Shown: positions 26,424 to 35,031 of the stretch, piece after piece
Position numbering within the stretch: the first letter of the stretch is position 1
How the letters are laid out: every line of letters starts with the position of its first letter
Source: Burkholderia metallica
GTDB taxonomy: Bacteria; Pseudomonadota; Gammaproteobacteria; Burkholderiales; Burkholderiaceae
Length of the DNA: 64,000 bases
Assembly (NCBI RefSeq): GCF_902832845.1
Contig: NZ_CADFDB010000007.1
Location: 1 to 64,000 of the forward strand
Direction: 5' to 3'
Made by a program: the position numbers and the translations under genes
Notes under the pieces: generated by a model
Databases searched by the model: none
Seen by the model: the letters and a program-made list of their open reading frames with translations, nothing else
What the model was told of the DNA's origin: nothing

Positions 26424-27233
26424 TCAGGCGTCGCAAGCAAGCGCTGGCTCGTCCGGAATCGCCCGCTCCGCCAGCGCGACGTAATCGCCCGACGCCGTGC
26501 GCTCGACCCTTGCATCGACCCGGTACGCGCGCCGCAGGTTCGGCGGCGTCAGCACGTCGGCCGGTGCGCCGTCCGCGACGAGTCCGTCGGCGCTCAGCAG
26601 CACGAGCCGGTCGCAGAAACGCGATGCGAGATTCAGGTCGTGCATCGCGACCAGCACGATCGCGCCGCGCCGGCGGGCCGCGTCGCCGACCGCCTCCAGC
26701 GCGAGCAATTGCCAGCGCAGGTCGAGCGCGCTGGTCGGTTCGTCGAGCAGCAGCAGCGGCGTGTCGCGCACGAGCACCTGCGCGAGCCCGACCATCTGCC
26801 GCTGGCCGCCCGACAACCGGTCGAGCGGCGACATCGCCAGCGGGTGCAGCCGCAGCCGCGTGAACACCTGTTGCAAACACCGGTCGTGCGTCGCGTCGGA
26901 CAGGCCGCCGCAGGTGGCGCGCAACGCGCTGCGCACGGCTTCATAGACGAGCAGCGACGACGGTTGCGGCAAGGTCTGCGGCAGATAGCCGACCTGCCGC
27001 GTGTGCTCGCGGCGCGACCCGGACAGCAGGTCGAAGCTGCCGAATGCCGCGCGACCGGTCGCGGACGCGAGCCGCGCCAGCGCGCGCAGCAGCGTCGACT
27101 TGCCGACGCCGTTCGGCCCGAGCAGCCCGATCGTCGTGCCCGGCTCGACTGGCGCGAGCGACAGCTCGTCGAGCACGACCCGGGCGCCGTAGCGGACGCA
27201 CAGCGCGTCGAGTTGCAGCATCGGCTCAGCCAT
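26424..27233 (-). CDS. iron-siderophore ABC transporter ATP-binding protein
   Basis: A 269-residue FepC/FecE-type ATPase. Walker A is LGPNGVGKST, the signature is RLSGGQRQMVGLAQ, and Walker B is LLLLDEPTSALD. The H-loop is in AMHDL. It energises import of the ferric siderophore through the permease encoded just upstream, with which it overlaps by 8 bp. It is the last gene of a leftward four-gene operon that begins at a Fur box near 30400. Confidence 0.9.
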   Translation of the reverse strand: MAEPMLQLDALCVRYGARVVLDELSLAPVEPGTTIGLLGPNGVGKSTLLRALARLASATGRAAFGSFDLLSGSRREHTRQVGYLPQTLPQPSSLLVYEAVRSALRATCGGLSDATHDRCLQQVFTRLRLHPLAMSPLDRLSGGQRQMVGLAQVLVRDTPLLLLDEPTSALDLRWQLLALEAVGDAARRRGAIVLVAMHDLNLASRFCDRLVLLSADGLVADGAPADVLTPPNLRRAYRVDARVERTASGDYVALAERAIPDEPALACDA

Positions 27234-28290
27234 CGAGCCTCCTGCGCCGGCTGACGAGCAGCATGAACAGCGGCACGCCGACCAGCGCGGTGATGATGCC
27301 GATCGGCAGCGTCACGCCGGGGATCAGCGTCTTGCTGAGCACGGACGCGCCGGCCAGCATGATCGCGCCGGCGAGCGCCGCGCCCGGCAGGTAGTAGCGA
27401 TGCTCGTCGCCGACCAGCAGCCGCGCGACGTGCGGCCCGACGAGGCCGACGAAACCGATCGTACCGACGAACGACAGTGCCGTCGCGGACAGCAGGCTGA
27501 TGCGCGCGAGCGCGACGAGTCGCAGCCGTTCGACCGCGATGCCCATGCTGCGCGCCTGCTCGTCGCCGGCGCGCAGCGCCGTCAACGACGCGACGTCGAC
27601 ACTCGCCCACAGCGTGCAGGTGGCGAATACGCAGGTCAGCAGCACGATCTTGCCCCATGTCGCGCGCGCCAGGCTGCCCATGCTCCAGAACACGATCTGC
27701 TGCAACGCATTCGCGTCGGCGATGAATTGCAGCAGCCACAGCAGGGCCTCGAAGCTGAACATCAGGCCAATGCCGAACAGCACGACGGTCTCGGTCGTCG
27801 CGCCGTGGCGCCACGCGAGCCAGACGATCAGCAGCGTCGCGGCGCTCGCGCACGCGAACGCGCCGAGCGACAGCGCGACGTTCTCGTTCCACAGCACCAG
27901 ATGCCAGCCGGAAATCACGACGAGCGATGCGCCGACGCTCGCGGCGGCCGACATGCCGAGCGTGAACGGGCTCGCGAGCGGGTTGTTCAGCACGGTCTGC
28001 ATTTCGGCGCCGGCGAACCCGAGCGACGCGCCGACGAGCACGGCCATCAGCGCATACGGCAGGCGCACGTCCCACAGGATCACGCGCTGTTCGAGCGGCA
28101 GCCCGCCGGGCCGGAACAGGCCGCCGAGCAGGTCGGCGACCGGGAACGGCGACGGGCCGGTCGAGACGTCGACGACGAGCAGCGCGACGAGCACGCCTGC
28201 GAGCACGACGAGCGCACCGACACGTCGTGCGGCGACCGCGCGGTAGCGAAGTCGCAGCGACGGAGATGAAACGGGTGTCGTCGTGCTCAT
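27226..28290 (-). CDS. iron-siderophore ABC transporter permease (FecCD family)
   Basis: A 354-residue membrane protein of the FecCD/BtuC family, with about ten hydrophobic segments. Family motifs include WDVRLPYALMAVLVGASLGFAG, MQTVLNNPLASPFTLG and the coupling-region GTIGFVGLVGPHVAR stretch. Only one permease gene is present, so the transporter is probably a homodimer rather than the FepD/FepG pair of enterobactin systems. It overlaps the upstream esterase gene by ATGA and the downstream ATPase gene by 8 bp. Confidence 0.9.
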   Translation of the reverse strand: MSTTTPVSSPSLRLRYRAVAARRVGALVVLAGVLVALLVVDVSTGPSPFPVADLLGGLFRPGGLPLEQRVILWDVRLPYALMAVLVGASLGFAGAEMQTVLNNPLASPFTLGMSAAASVGASLVVISGWHLVLWNENVALSLGAFACASAATLLIVWLAWRHGATTETVVLFGIGLMFSFEALLWLLQFIADANALQQIVFWSMGSLARATWGKIVLLTCVFATCTLWASVDVASLTALRAGDEQARSMGIAVERLRLVALARISLLSATALSFVGTIGFVGLVGPHVARLLVGDEHRYYLPGAALAGAIMLAGASVLSKTLIPGVTLPIGIITALVGVPLFMLLVSRRRRLDG

Positions 28291-29228
28291 GTGGCCGCTC
28301 CGGATGCGGGCTCGAAAACCACGCGTGATGCAAGCGCGAGGCTCGGCAGCACGACGCCGCCATGATCTTCGCCGTCGATCAGCCGGAACGCGGCGTCGAG
28401 CCCCGAGCGGCCGCCCACCCGCGCGACGAAGTCGCGGGCGGAACTGACCTGCTTGCGCGCCTGCTGGCGGCGCATCCGTTCGGCGTCGGGGTTCGGTGCA
28501 TCTTCCTCGAGGCAGCCTGCGGTCACGAGGACGCGCAGCGGTGGTGCGAGCGGCGCGGCTTGCGCGGCGAACCGGTCGGCATAAGGCAGCAGCATGCGCT
28601 CGCCCCACCAGATCGACGGGCTTGCGGCCACGTAGCGCCGAAACAGGTGCGCGCGCGTGAGCATCGCGTACAGCGTCAGCAGCCCGCCGTACGAGTGGCC
28701 GAACAGCGTCTGCCGCTCGGAGTCGACCGGCAACTGGCGGGCGAGCCACGGTTGCACGTCGTGCTCGATGAAGTCGAGAAAGCGGTCCGCGACGACGCCG
28801 CGCCCGTTCGGCAACGGCGCGAGCGTGTAGTCATCCGCGCGCGCGGCCATGTCGTAGGGCCCGTCGACCGGATAGCCGATGCCTATCACGACTGCCTCGG
28901 CGTCGCGCGTGCCGTCCGGCCGCGCGCGGCGATTGCGGGTGAGTTGCGCCGCGAGCGGGAACAGCGCGTTACCGTCGAGCACGGTGAGCACCGGATGGGG
29001 CGCCGAGCCAGAACGCTCGGCCGGCAACGCGACGAACAGACGCCGCGTGCGGCCGGCGATCGTCACATCGAACTGGCGGCTGTTCGGCACGAAGACCGGC
29101 GGCGCGGCGTCGAGGCCGGGCCACGCACGCGCATCGGCGGCACACGCGGGCGCGAGCCGGCCGCCGAGCGGGCCGGCCAAGCCGGCGACGAGCAGGGAGC
29201 GGCGCATGGAGGAGGCGGGCATCCGCAT
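28287..29228 (-). CDS. exported alpha/beta hydrolase of the siderophore esterase (IroE/Fes-like) type
   Basis: A 313-residue hydrolase. Residues about 9-31 form a signal peptide with an MRRSLLVAGLAG start, possibly Tat-type, placing it in the periplasm. The nucleophile is in GHSYGGLLTLY, and the likely catalytic histidine is in GEDHGGV. SPSIWWGE is a feature of the IroE/BesA esterase group, which hydrolyses trilactone siderophores. ATG 29228 sits one base after the upstream stop. If the native siderophore is a lysine amide, this enzyme may act on xenosiderophores, which is an open question. Confidence 0.78.
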   Translation of the reverse strand: MRMPASSMRRSLLVAGLAGPLGGRLAPACAADARAWPGLDAAPPVFVPNSRQFDVTIAGRTRRLFVALPAERSGSAPHPVLTVLDGNALFPLAAQLTRNRRARPDGTRDAEAVVIGIGYPVDGPYDMAARADDYTLAPLPNGRGVVADRFLDFIEHDVQPWLARQLPVDSERQTLFGHSYGGLLTLYAMLTRAHLFRRYVAASPSIWWGERMLLPYADRFAAQAAPLAPPLRVLVTAGCLEEDAPNPDAERMRRQQARKQVSSARDFVARVGGRSGLDAAFRLIDGEDHGGVVLPSLALASRVVFEPASGAAT

Positions 29229-29229
29229 G

Positions 29230-30369
29230 TCAGGACCCTTCCTGCACCCAGTATTCGCCTTGCAGCGCAACGGGCTGGAAGCGTCGCACCATCGTGTCGA
29301 ACGTGGCGCGCGGATCGAGATCGGCGAACAGCGCCGGATGCAGCCACTTGGCCATCGCCTGCACGGCGACGACGTTGAACGGCGAATTGTAGAAGTGATG
29401 CCAGATCGCATACGCGCGCCGCTCGCGGACCGCGCGCAGCGGCGCGATCTGCGGTCGCTTCAGCGAACGGTCGAGCGAGCGGACGGCGGCGTCGCGCGGC
29501 ACGCCGGCGCCGAGCGCGAGGCGTTGCGGCGCGCTTTGCAGCGTCTGGAGCGAGCCGATCGCGGTGCCGATGTAGAAATCGGGCTGGCGGCTCAGCAGGT
29601 ATTCGGGGTTCAGCGTGCCGTGCTCGCCGGGCACACGGCCCTTCGCGACGTTGTTGCCACCGGCGGCGTCGAGCAGGTGGCCCATCATGCCGGTCATCGT
29701 GTCGCAGCAGTCGCCCGACAGGCCGACACGGCTTTCGAGGAACACGCTCGGCGCGGCGGGGCGCGCGGTCGCGAGCCGCGTGCGGACGAGGTTGAGCTGC
29801 TGCTGCCAGTACGCATTGAATTCCGTCGCGCGCTGCGGCGCGCCGAGCACCTGGCCGAGCAGCGCGATGCTGCGCGGCGTGTTGGCGAGCGGGTCGTGCC
29901 GGAAGTCGACGAACACGATCGCGACGCCGGCCGCCTCGAGCCGCGCGAGCGTTTCGCGATCGCGCTCGCCGGGGCCGTGGCCGCCGCCGAGCCCGAAGAT
30001 CGCGACCTGCGGGCGCAGCGCGAGCGCGCGCTCGTCGCTGAAGCTGCCGGACTGCGAGCGTCCGATGCGCGGCACGTCCTTCAGGCGCGGGAAACGCGTG
30101 AGCCATTGCGCGTAGCTCGCGGGATCGAGTTGCTCGAAATCACCCATCATGCCCACGAGGCGGCGCGTCGGATCGCCGCCGTCGACCACCGCCAGCGCCG
30201 GCAGCAGGCGGCCCTCGCCGAGCAGCACGCGCTCGACGCGCGCGGGAATCCGAACCTGCCGGCCGGCCAGGTCGGTGACGGTCGTGGTGTCCGCCTGCGC
30301 GGCCTGCATCGCGAACCAGCCGCACAGCCATACGCCCAGCATGACCCATATTCCACTTGTCTTTCTCAC
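29230..30369 (-). CDS. periplasmic iron-siderophore-binding protein
   Basis: A 379-residue class III solute-binding protein (FepB/BtuF fold). Residues 1 to about 28 form a signal peptide ending AMQAAQA. TTTVTDLAGRQVRIP is the typical first beta hairpin, followed by RVERVLLGEGR. A long helix joins the lobes. GTG at 30369 is the start, with GGGAG at 30374-30378 on the minus strand just before it. It delivers the ferric siderophore to the FecCD-type permease. It is the first gene of the leftward operon, directly downstream of a strong Fur box. Confidence 0.85.
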   Translation of the reverse strand: MRKTSGIWVMLGVWLCGWFAMQAAQADTTTVTDLAGRQVRIPARVERVLLGEGRLLPALAVVDGGDPTRRLVGMMGDFEQLDPASYAQWLTRFPRLKDVPRIGRSQSGSFSDERALALRPQVAIFGLGGGHGPGERDRETLARLEAAGVAIVFVDFRHDPLANTPRSIALLGQVLGAPQRATEFNAYWQQQLNLVRTRLATARPAAPSVFLESRVGLSGDCCDTMTGMMGHLLDAAGGNNVAKGRVPGEHGTLNPEYLLSRQPDFYIGTAIGSLQTLQSAPQRLALGAGVPRDAAVRSLDRSLKRPQIAPLRAVRERRAYAIWHHFYNSPFNVVAVQAMAKWLHPALFADLDPRATFDTMVRRFQPVALQGEYWVQEGS

Positions 30370-30387
30370 GTGACTCCCGATACGATA

Positions 30388-30410
30388 TAAATGAGAACAA
30401 TTCTCATTTA
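30388..30410. promoter_or_regulatory. Fur box between the transport operon and the AraC gene
   Basis: A perfect palindrome with 10-bp arms, TAAATGAGAA and TTCTCATTTA, around a 3-base centre. It contains the AATGAGAA/TTCTCATT core of the Fur consensus. It lies 18 bp upstream of the binding-protein GTG and about 100 bp upstream of the AraC-type gene, so iron-loaded Fur could repress both directions. Confidence 0.9.
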
Positions 30411-30512
30411 ATTGTAGCCGAGCCGATGCCGCGACTGGGGCGTCGGTTGTTTGATCGAACACCAAAATAGTTTGCGCGGGCGCAAGAGGCCTGCGCGCGG
30501 GGGTATGACGAC

Positions 30513-31484
30513 ATGACAGCGCTGACGCCAGCCGCTTCCCATTCCGATCGCTATCGACACGATGCGCACGTCGCGCGGATCCGCGAGGTGCGGCCCGGGC
30601 TGCGCATCCATTCGGACGATGCAACGGACGAATTCGACGCCGTGATGTCGGGGCAGTGTTCGCCGGGCCTGCATCTCGTGCTGCTGCTCGAGGGTGCGCT
30701 CGACGTGTCGTACGGCGACCGGCGCGTGGTGCTGACGACGGACGGGCGGCGGACCGGCCGTGCCGGCCGCGAAGCCGCGCGGCCCGCGGTGCGGATGCAG
30801 TCGTTCCTGCTCAACGCGGTCGAGCCGGACACGTTCCGCAGGCGGCTCAGCAAGGGCGGTTACGCGCGGCGGCTGAGCCTCGCGATGTCGGGCGAATGGC
30901 TCGGTCATCTGCAGGAGGCCAGCCGCGGCGTCCTGCCCGAACAGCTCGGCGCGATGCTGTCCGCGCATCTCGCGATCCGCTTCTGGCAGCCGACGCCGCG
31001 CGCGACGGCGCTCGCCGAGCAGATCGTGCGGCCGCCGGCCTATCAGCCGATGCTGCAGGCGATCTATCTGGAAAGCCGCGTGCTCGAACTGCTCGCCGAG
31101 GCGTTCACGCCGCTCGAGAGCGACGCGGCGCAGGCGTCGGACGCGTCGCTCGGGTCGCGCGACTATCGCCGGATGGCTGAGCTGCGCGCGTTCCTCGCGA
31201 GCGACGCGGCGCAGGAACTGTCGCTCGACGACATCGCGCGGCACGCCGGGATGAGCGCGAACGCGATGCAGCGCCAGTTCCGCGCGGCCTACGGTACGAC
31301 CGTGTTCGACTTCGTCCGCGAACATCATCTGCAGCGCGCGCGGCTCGCGCTCGAGCGCGACGCCGTGAGCGTGAAGCAGGCCGCGGCGCTGGCCGGCTAC
31401 ACGAGCGCCGCGAACTTCGCGACGGCCTACAAGCGCCGCTTCGGCGTCACGCCGACGCTCGCGCGGCGCAGCGACCGGCGCTGA
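30513..31484 (+). CDS. AraC-family transcriptional regulator of the siderophore locus (PchR-like)
   Basis: A 323-residue regulator. The N-terminal part (about 1-200) is a sensor domain. The C-terminal AraC domain has two helix-turn-helix motifs at about residues 220-318 (LSLDDIARHAGMSANAMQRQF, then VKQAAALAGYTSAANFATAYKRRFG). It resembles PchR-type regulators, which sense the ferric siderophore and activate receptor and synthesis genes. Its position between the transport operon and the TonB receptor supports this. ATG 30513 is the first reasonable start. Confidence 0.85.
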   Translation: MTALTPAASHSDRYRHDAHVARIREVRPGLRIHSDDATDEFDAVMSGQCSPGLHLVLLLEGALDVSYGDRRVVLTTDGRRTGRAGREAARPAVRMQSFLLNAVEPDTFRRRLSKGGYARRLSLAMSGEWLGHLQEASRGVLPEQLGAMLSAHLAIRFWQPTPRATALAEQIVRPPAYQPMLQAIYLESRVLELLAEAFTPLESDAAQASDASLGSRDYRRMAELRAFLASDAAQELSLDDIARHAGMSANAMQRQFRAAYGTTVFDFVREHHLQRARLALERDAVSVKQAAALAGYTSAANFATAYKRRFGVTPTLARRSDRR

Positions 31485-31559
31485 CGACGGCCGGCGACGG
31501 CGCTCAAACGACTTCGATGCTTACGCAAAGATTTCGGTTGATTACATGTTTCATAATGC

Positions 31560-31580
31560 AAATGAGAATCAATCACATTT
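31560..31580 (+). promoter_or_regulatory. Fur box upstream of the TonB receptor
   Basis: AAATGAGAATC followed by AATCACATTT: the left half matches the Fur consensus well, the right half less so. It is 21 bp upstream of the receptor ATG. Confidence 0.7.
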
Positions 31581-31601
31581 TGAAACATCGAAAGCGCCAC
31601 C

Positions 31602-33797
31602 ATGCCGAATCAAGCTGCAAGCCTTGCATTGAAGCCGGTCGTCGTTGCCGGCCTGTATCTGATGGGTGCGTCGTGCGCGTGGGCGCAGACGCCTGACCCG
31701 GCGGCGGAACCTGCCGTCGCCGCCCGATCCGCCGCCGCCAAACCGGACGACCCGGCCAAGCCGGCCGGATCAGCGCCGCCGGAGGCCGCCGCCGATCCGG
31801 CCATGCTGAAGGAGGTCGTCGTCACGGCGAGCCGCCGCGAGCAGGCGATCCGCGACGCGCCCGCGAGCATTTCGGTGATCAGCCGGGAAGACATCGAGGC
31901 GAAGCCGTATACGTCGGTCGCCGAGATCGTCGCCAACGTCGAGGGCGTGAGCGTCGTCGGTGCATCGCCGAACGACCAGGACATCTCGATTCGCGGGATG
32001 CCGGGCGAGTACACGCTGATCCTCGTCGACGGGCGTCGCCAGAACACGCGCGAAACGATGAATCGCGGCACGGCCGGCGTGCAGTCGAACCTGATGCCGC
32101 CGCTGTCCGCGATCGAGCGGATCGAGGTGGTGCGCGGGCCGATGTCGTCGCTGTACGGCGCCGACGCGATGGGCGGCGTGATCAACGTGATCACGCGCAA
32201 GGTGCCGAAGCGTTGGGGCGGCACGATCACGGCCGGCAGTGTGTGGCAGCTCGAATCGAACCAGGGCGACACGCAGAGCGTCGACTTCTGGCTCGGCGGC
32301 CCGCTGAAATCCGACGTGCTCGGGCTGCAGGCGTCGGGGCGTCTCCTGCATCGCGGCGAAGACAACATCTACTACCCGAACAGCGGGACGGGCGGCGCGA
32401 ACGGGCAGCGGATCGGCAGCTTCGACGTGAAGTTGTCCGCGAAACCCGCGAGCAACCAGGACGTGAGCGTGAACCTCGGGCGCGAGCAGCTCACCTATCT
32501 CAGCACGCCGGGCAAGAGCGCCGCGCCGCTCACGCCGCGCACGGCGGCCACCGCGCTCACGGAGACGCGTCATGTCCGCGATTACTGGGGCATCACGCAC
32601 GACGGCCGCTGGGGCTTCGCCGACACGACGGTGTCGCTGTACGGCGAGCGCGGCGTGCAGGACCAGTGGACGCCGGCCGGGCGTTCGCCGGTGAAGCCCG
32701 CGCTGACCGACACGATTCTCGAGGCCAAGGCCGCCGTGCCGTGGTGGGGCGAGCGCAACATCCTGACCGTGGGTGGCCAGCACATCTGGTCGAGGCTGTC
32801 GGGCGTCAGCGTGCAGGACGCGGTGCCCAAAGGGCATGGCGCCAATGCGGATCGCGTCACGCGCAACGCGTGGGCGCTGTTCGGCGAGAACGACTACTTC
32901 TTCAACGACCGCTTCACGCTGACGACCGGCGTGCGACTCGATCACGACGATCGTTACGGCAGCCACGTGAGCCCGCGCATCTACGGCGTCTACCAGCTCA
33001 GCAAGGCGTGGACGGTGCGCGGCGGCGTATCGACCGGTTTCCGTCCGCCGTCGCTGCGTCAGAGCACGGCCGGCTACTGCATGACGTCGGGCGGCGCAGC
33101 GGGCGCGATGCCCGGCACGTTGTGCGGCAATCCGGATCTCAAGCCGGAGACGAGCCTGACCGAGGAGCTCGGCGTGCGCTACGACCTGGGCGACACGTAC
33201 GCGGGCCTGACGCTGTTCAACAACCTGTTCAAGAACAAGGTGGCGAGCTACGACACGGGCAAGGCCGATCCGCGTTCGCCGGGCCGCAACATCTATGTGT
33301 ACGACAACATCGACCGGGTCAAGCTGTACGGGCTCGAGATCGGCGCGGGCACGCGCCTGTCGCGCACGCTGAAGGTGTCGGGCGCCTACACGCTGACCGA
33401 ATCGCGCCGCGAGGGCAGCGGCGAGAAGGCGTTCAACGGCAGTTCGCTCGACGGTTATCCGCTCGACAAGACGCCGAAGCACAAATTCAACGTGCAGGTC
33501 GACTGGACGCCGACCGCCAGGCTCGACCTCTACGCGGCGGCGAACTACAGCGGCAGCGAATACTGGGCCGCGTTCCGCAACGGCGCGCAGGGCGTGCGCG
33601 AGCGGCCGTCGGCGACGACCTTCGATCTCGGCGGGCGCTACCGGATCGACAAGCGTTTCTCCGTCAATTTCGCGGTGCTCAACCTGACCAACAAGATGGT
33701 GCCGATCGACGATCGCACGCGCACGACCGGGCTGAGCGGCAACTGGCTCGTCGACCAGGGGCGCCGCATCGCGGTGAGTCTGACCGCCGAAATGTGA
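31602..33797 (+). CDS. TonB-dependent ferric siderophore receptor
   Basis: A 731-residue outer membrane receptor. A signal peptide ends near CAWA (residue about 28), followed by a Pro/Ala-rich linker. The TonB box is EVVVTAS at about residue 70. The plug domain contains ISIRGMPGEYTLILVDG, RIEVVRGPMSSLYGADAMGGVINVITR. A 22-strand barrel follows, with the extracellular Cys pair (YCMT, LCGN) typical of FepA/colicin-I-receptor-like catecholate receptors. The terminal residues AVSLTAEM do not end in Phe or Trp. It takes up the product of the locus, driven by TonB-ExbBD encoded elsewhere. Confidence 0.92.
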   Translation: MPNQAASLALKPVVVAGLYLMGASCAWAQTPDPAAEPAVAARSAAAKPDDPAKPAGSAPPEAAADPAMLKEVVVTASRREQAIRDAPASISVISREDIEAKPYTSVAEIVANVEGVSVVGASPNDQDISIRGMPGEYTLILVDGRRQNTRETMNRGTAGVQSNLMPPLSAIERIEVVRGPMSSLYGADAMGGVINVITRKVPKRWGGTITAGSVWQLESNQGDTQSVDFWLGGPLKSDVLGLQASGRLLHRGEDNIYYPNSGTGGANGQRIGSFDVKLSAKPASNQDVSVNLGREQLTYLSTPGKSAAPLTPRTAATALTETRHVRDYWGITHDGRWGFADTTVSLYGERGVQDQWTPAGRSPVKPALTDTILEAKAAVPWWGERNILTVGGQHIWSRLSGVSVQDAVPKGHGANADRVTRNAWALFGENDYFFNDRFTLTTGVRLDHDDRYGSHVSPRIYGVYQLSKAWTVRGGVSTGFRPPSLRQSTAGYCMTSGGAAGAMPGTLCGNPDLKPETSLTEELGVRYDLGDTYAGLTLFNNLFKNKVASYDTGKADPRSPGRNIYVYDNIDRVKLYGLEIGAGTRLSRTLKVSGAYTLTESRREGSGEKAFNGSSLDGYPLDKTPKHKFNVQVDWTPTARLDLYAAANYSGSEYWAAFRNGAQGVRERPSATTFDLGGRYRIDKRFSVNFAVLNLTNKMVPIDDRTRTTGLSGNWLVDQGRRIAVSLTAEM

Positions 33798-33804
33798 CGG
33801 CATG

Positions 33805-33823
33805 GCCGGCGCGCCGCGCCGGC
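33805..33823 (+). repeat. intercistronic hairpin between receptor and entC
   Basis: A perfect 8-bp stem, GCCGGCGC and GCGCCGGC, with a 3-nt loop and no following T run. It could stabilise the receptor mRNA end or reduce read-through into the biosynthetic genes. Confidence 0.4.
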
Positions 33824-33846
33824 TCATTCAATCTGGAGGCAATGTC

Positions 33847-35031
33847 ATGAATGCAATTTCCCGACCCGACGAACTATTAGTACCCCATAACGTGTGGGAT
33901 GTGTATCGCGCGGATACCCCGTTGTTTCTCGCAACGCCGGCGCATACGGTGCTGGCCTGCGATGTCGCGGAGGCGATCCCGCATGCGGACGCGTCGCTCG
34001 CGGCGCGCGTGAACGATGCGTTGCGTCGCGCGCGGGCCGACGGCCACATGGGCGCGACGGTGGTCGGCGCGGTGCCGTTCGACGTCGGCGCGCCGACCGC
34101 GCTGCGGGTTGCGCGCACGATGCTGCGCGCGCGACCGCTCGGCGCGCAGCGGGCAGCCGGGCCGGCCGGCACGCGCTATGCGACGCGCGAGGTGCCGTCC
34201 GCGGATGCGTATGCGGACGCGGTCGCGCTGGCGGTTGCCAGGATTCGCGCGGGCGAGCTCGACAAGGTCGTGCTGGCGCGCACGCTGGAGGCGACCGGCG
34301 AGGTGCCGGTCGACGTTGCGGCGCTCGTCGCGCGACTCGCGTCGTGCAATCCGCACGGCTATACGTTCTCCGTGGATCTCGGCGCGGGCCGCACGCTGCT
34401 GGGCGCGAGCCCGGAGCTGCTCGTGAACCGCTTCGGCGGCGTCGTGCGCGCGAATCCGCTGGCGGGTTCCGCGCCGCGCAGCCGCGACCCGGTCGAGGAC
34501 CGGCGCCGAGCGCAGGCGCTGCTGGCGTCGGCGAAGGATCTCGACGAGCACCGGGTCGTCGTCGACGCCGTGCGCGGCAGCCTCGCGCCGCTGTGCAGGC
34601 GGCTCGACGTGCCGGCGCGCCCGTCGCTGGTCCATACGGAAACGATGTGGCATCTGTCGACCGAGGTGTGCGGCGAAACCGACGCGGATGCGTTGACGCT
34701 CGCACTCGCGCTGCATCCGACGCCCGCCGTCTGCGGCGCGCCGCGCGCGGCGGCGCGCGACTGCATTCGCGATGCCGAGCCGTTCGATCGCGGCTTCTAC
34801 GCGGGGATGCTCGGCTGGGTCGATGCGCATGGCGACGGCGAGTGGGTCGTCACGATTCGCTGCGCCGAAGCGTTCGACCGCACGCTGCGGCTCTATGCGG
34901 GCGCGGGCGTGGTCGGTGAATCGACGCCCGAAGGCGAACGCGCGGAAACCGCGGCCAAGTTCCGGACGATGCTGGATGCGCTCGGTATCGATCGCGATGC
35001 CGCATCGGGCGCCGCGCGGGAGGCCGCATGA
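33847..35031 (+). CDS. entC: isochorismate synthase (siderophore)
   Basis: A 394-residue chorismate-binding enzyme that converts chorismate to isochorismate, the first committed step of 2,3-dihydroxybenzoate (DHB) synthesis. The [56 protein letters not shown] and [17 protein letters not shown] motifs form the active site. GGAGG at 33835-33839 supports ATG 33847. Its stop overlaps the entE start by ATGA, so translation is coupled. Confidence 0.93.
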   Translation: MNAISRPDELLVPHNVWDVYRADTPLFLATPAHTVLACDVAEAIPHADASLAARVNDALRRARADGHMGATVVGAVPFDVGAPTALRVARTMLRARPLGAQRAAGPAGTRYATREVPSADAYADAVALAVARIRAGELDKVVLARTLEATGEVPVDVAALVARLASCNPHGYTFSVDLGAGRTLLGASPELLVNRFGGVVRANPLAGSAPRSRDPVEDRRRAQALLASAKDLDEHRVVVDAVRGSLAPLCRRLDVPARPSLVHTETMWHLSTEVCGETDADALTLALALHPTPAVCGAPRAAARDCIRDAEPFDRGFYAGMLGWVDAHGDGEWVVTIRCAEAFDRTLRLYAGAGVVGESTPEGERAETAAKFRTMLDALGIDRDAASGAAREAA

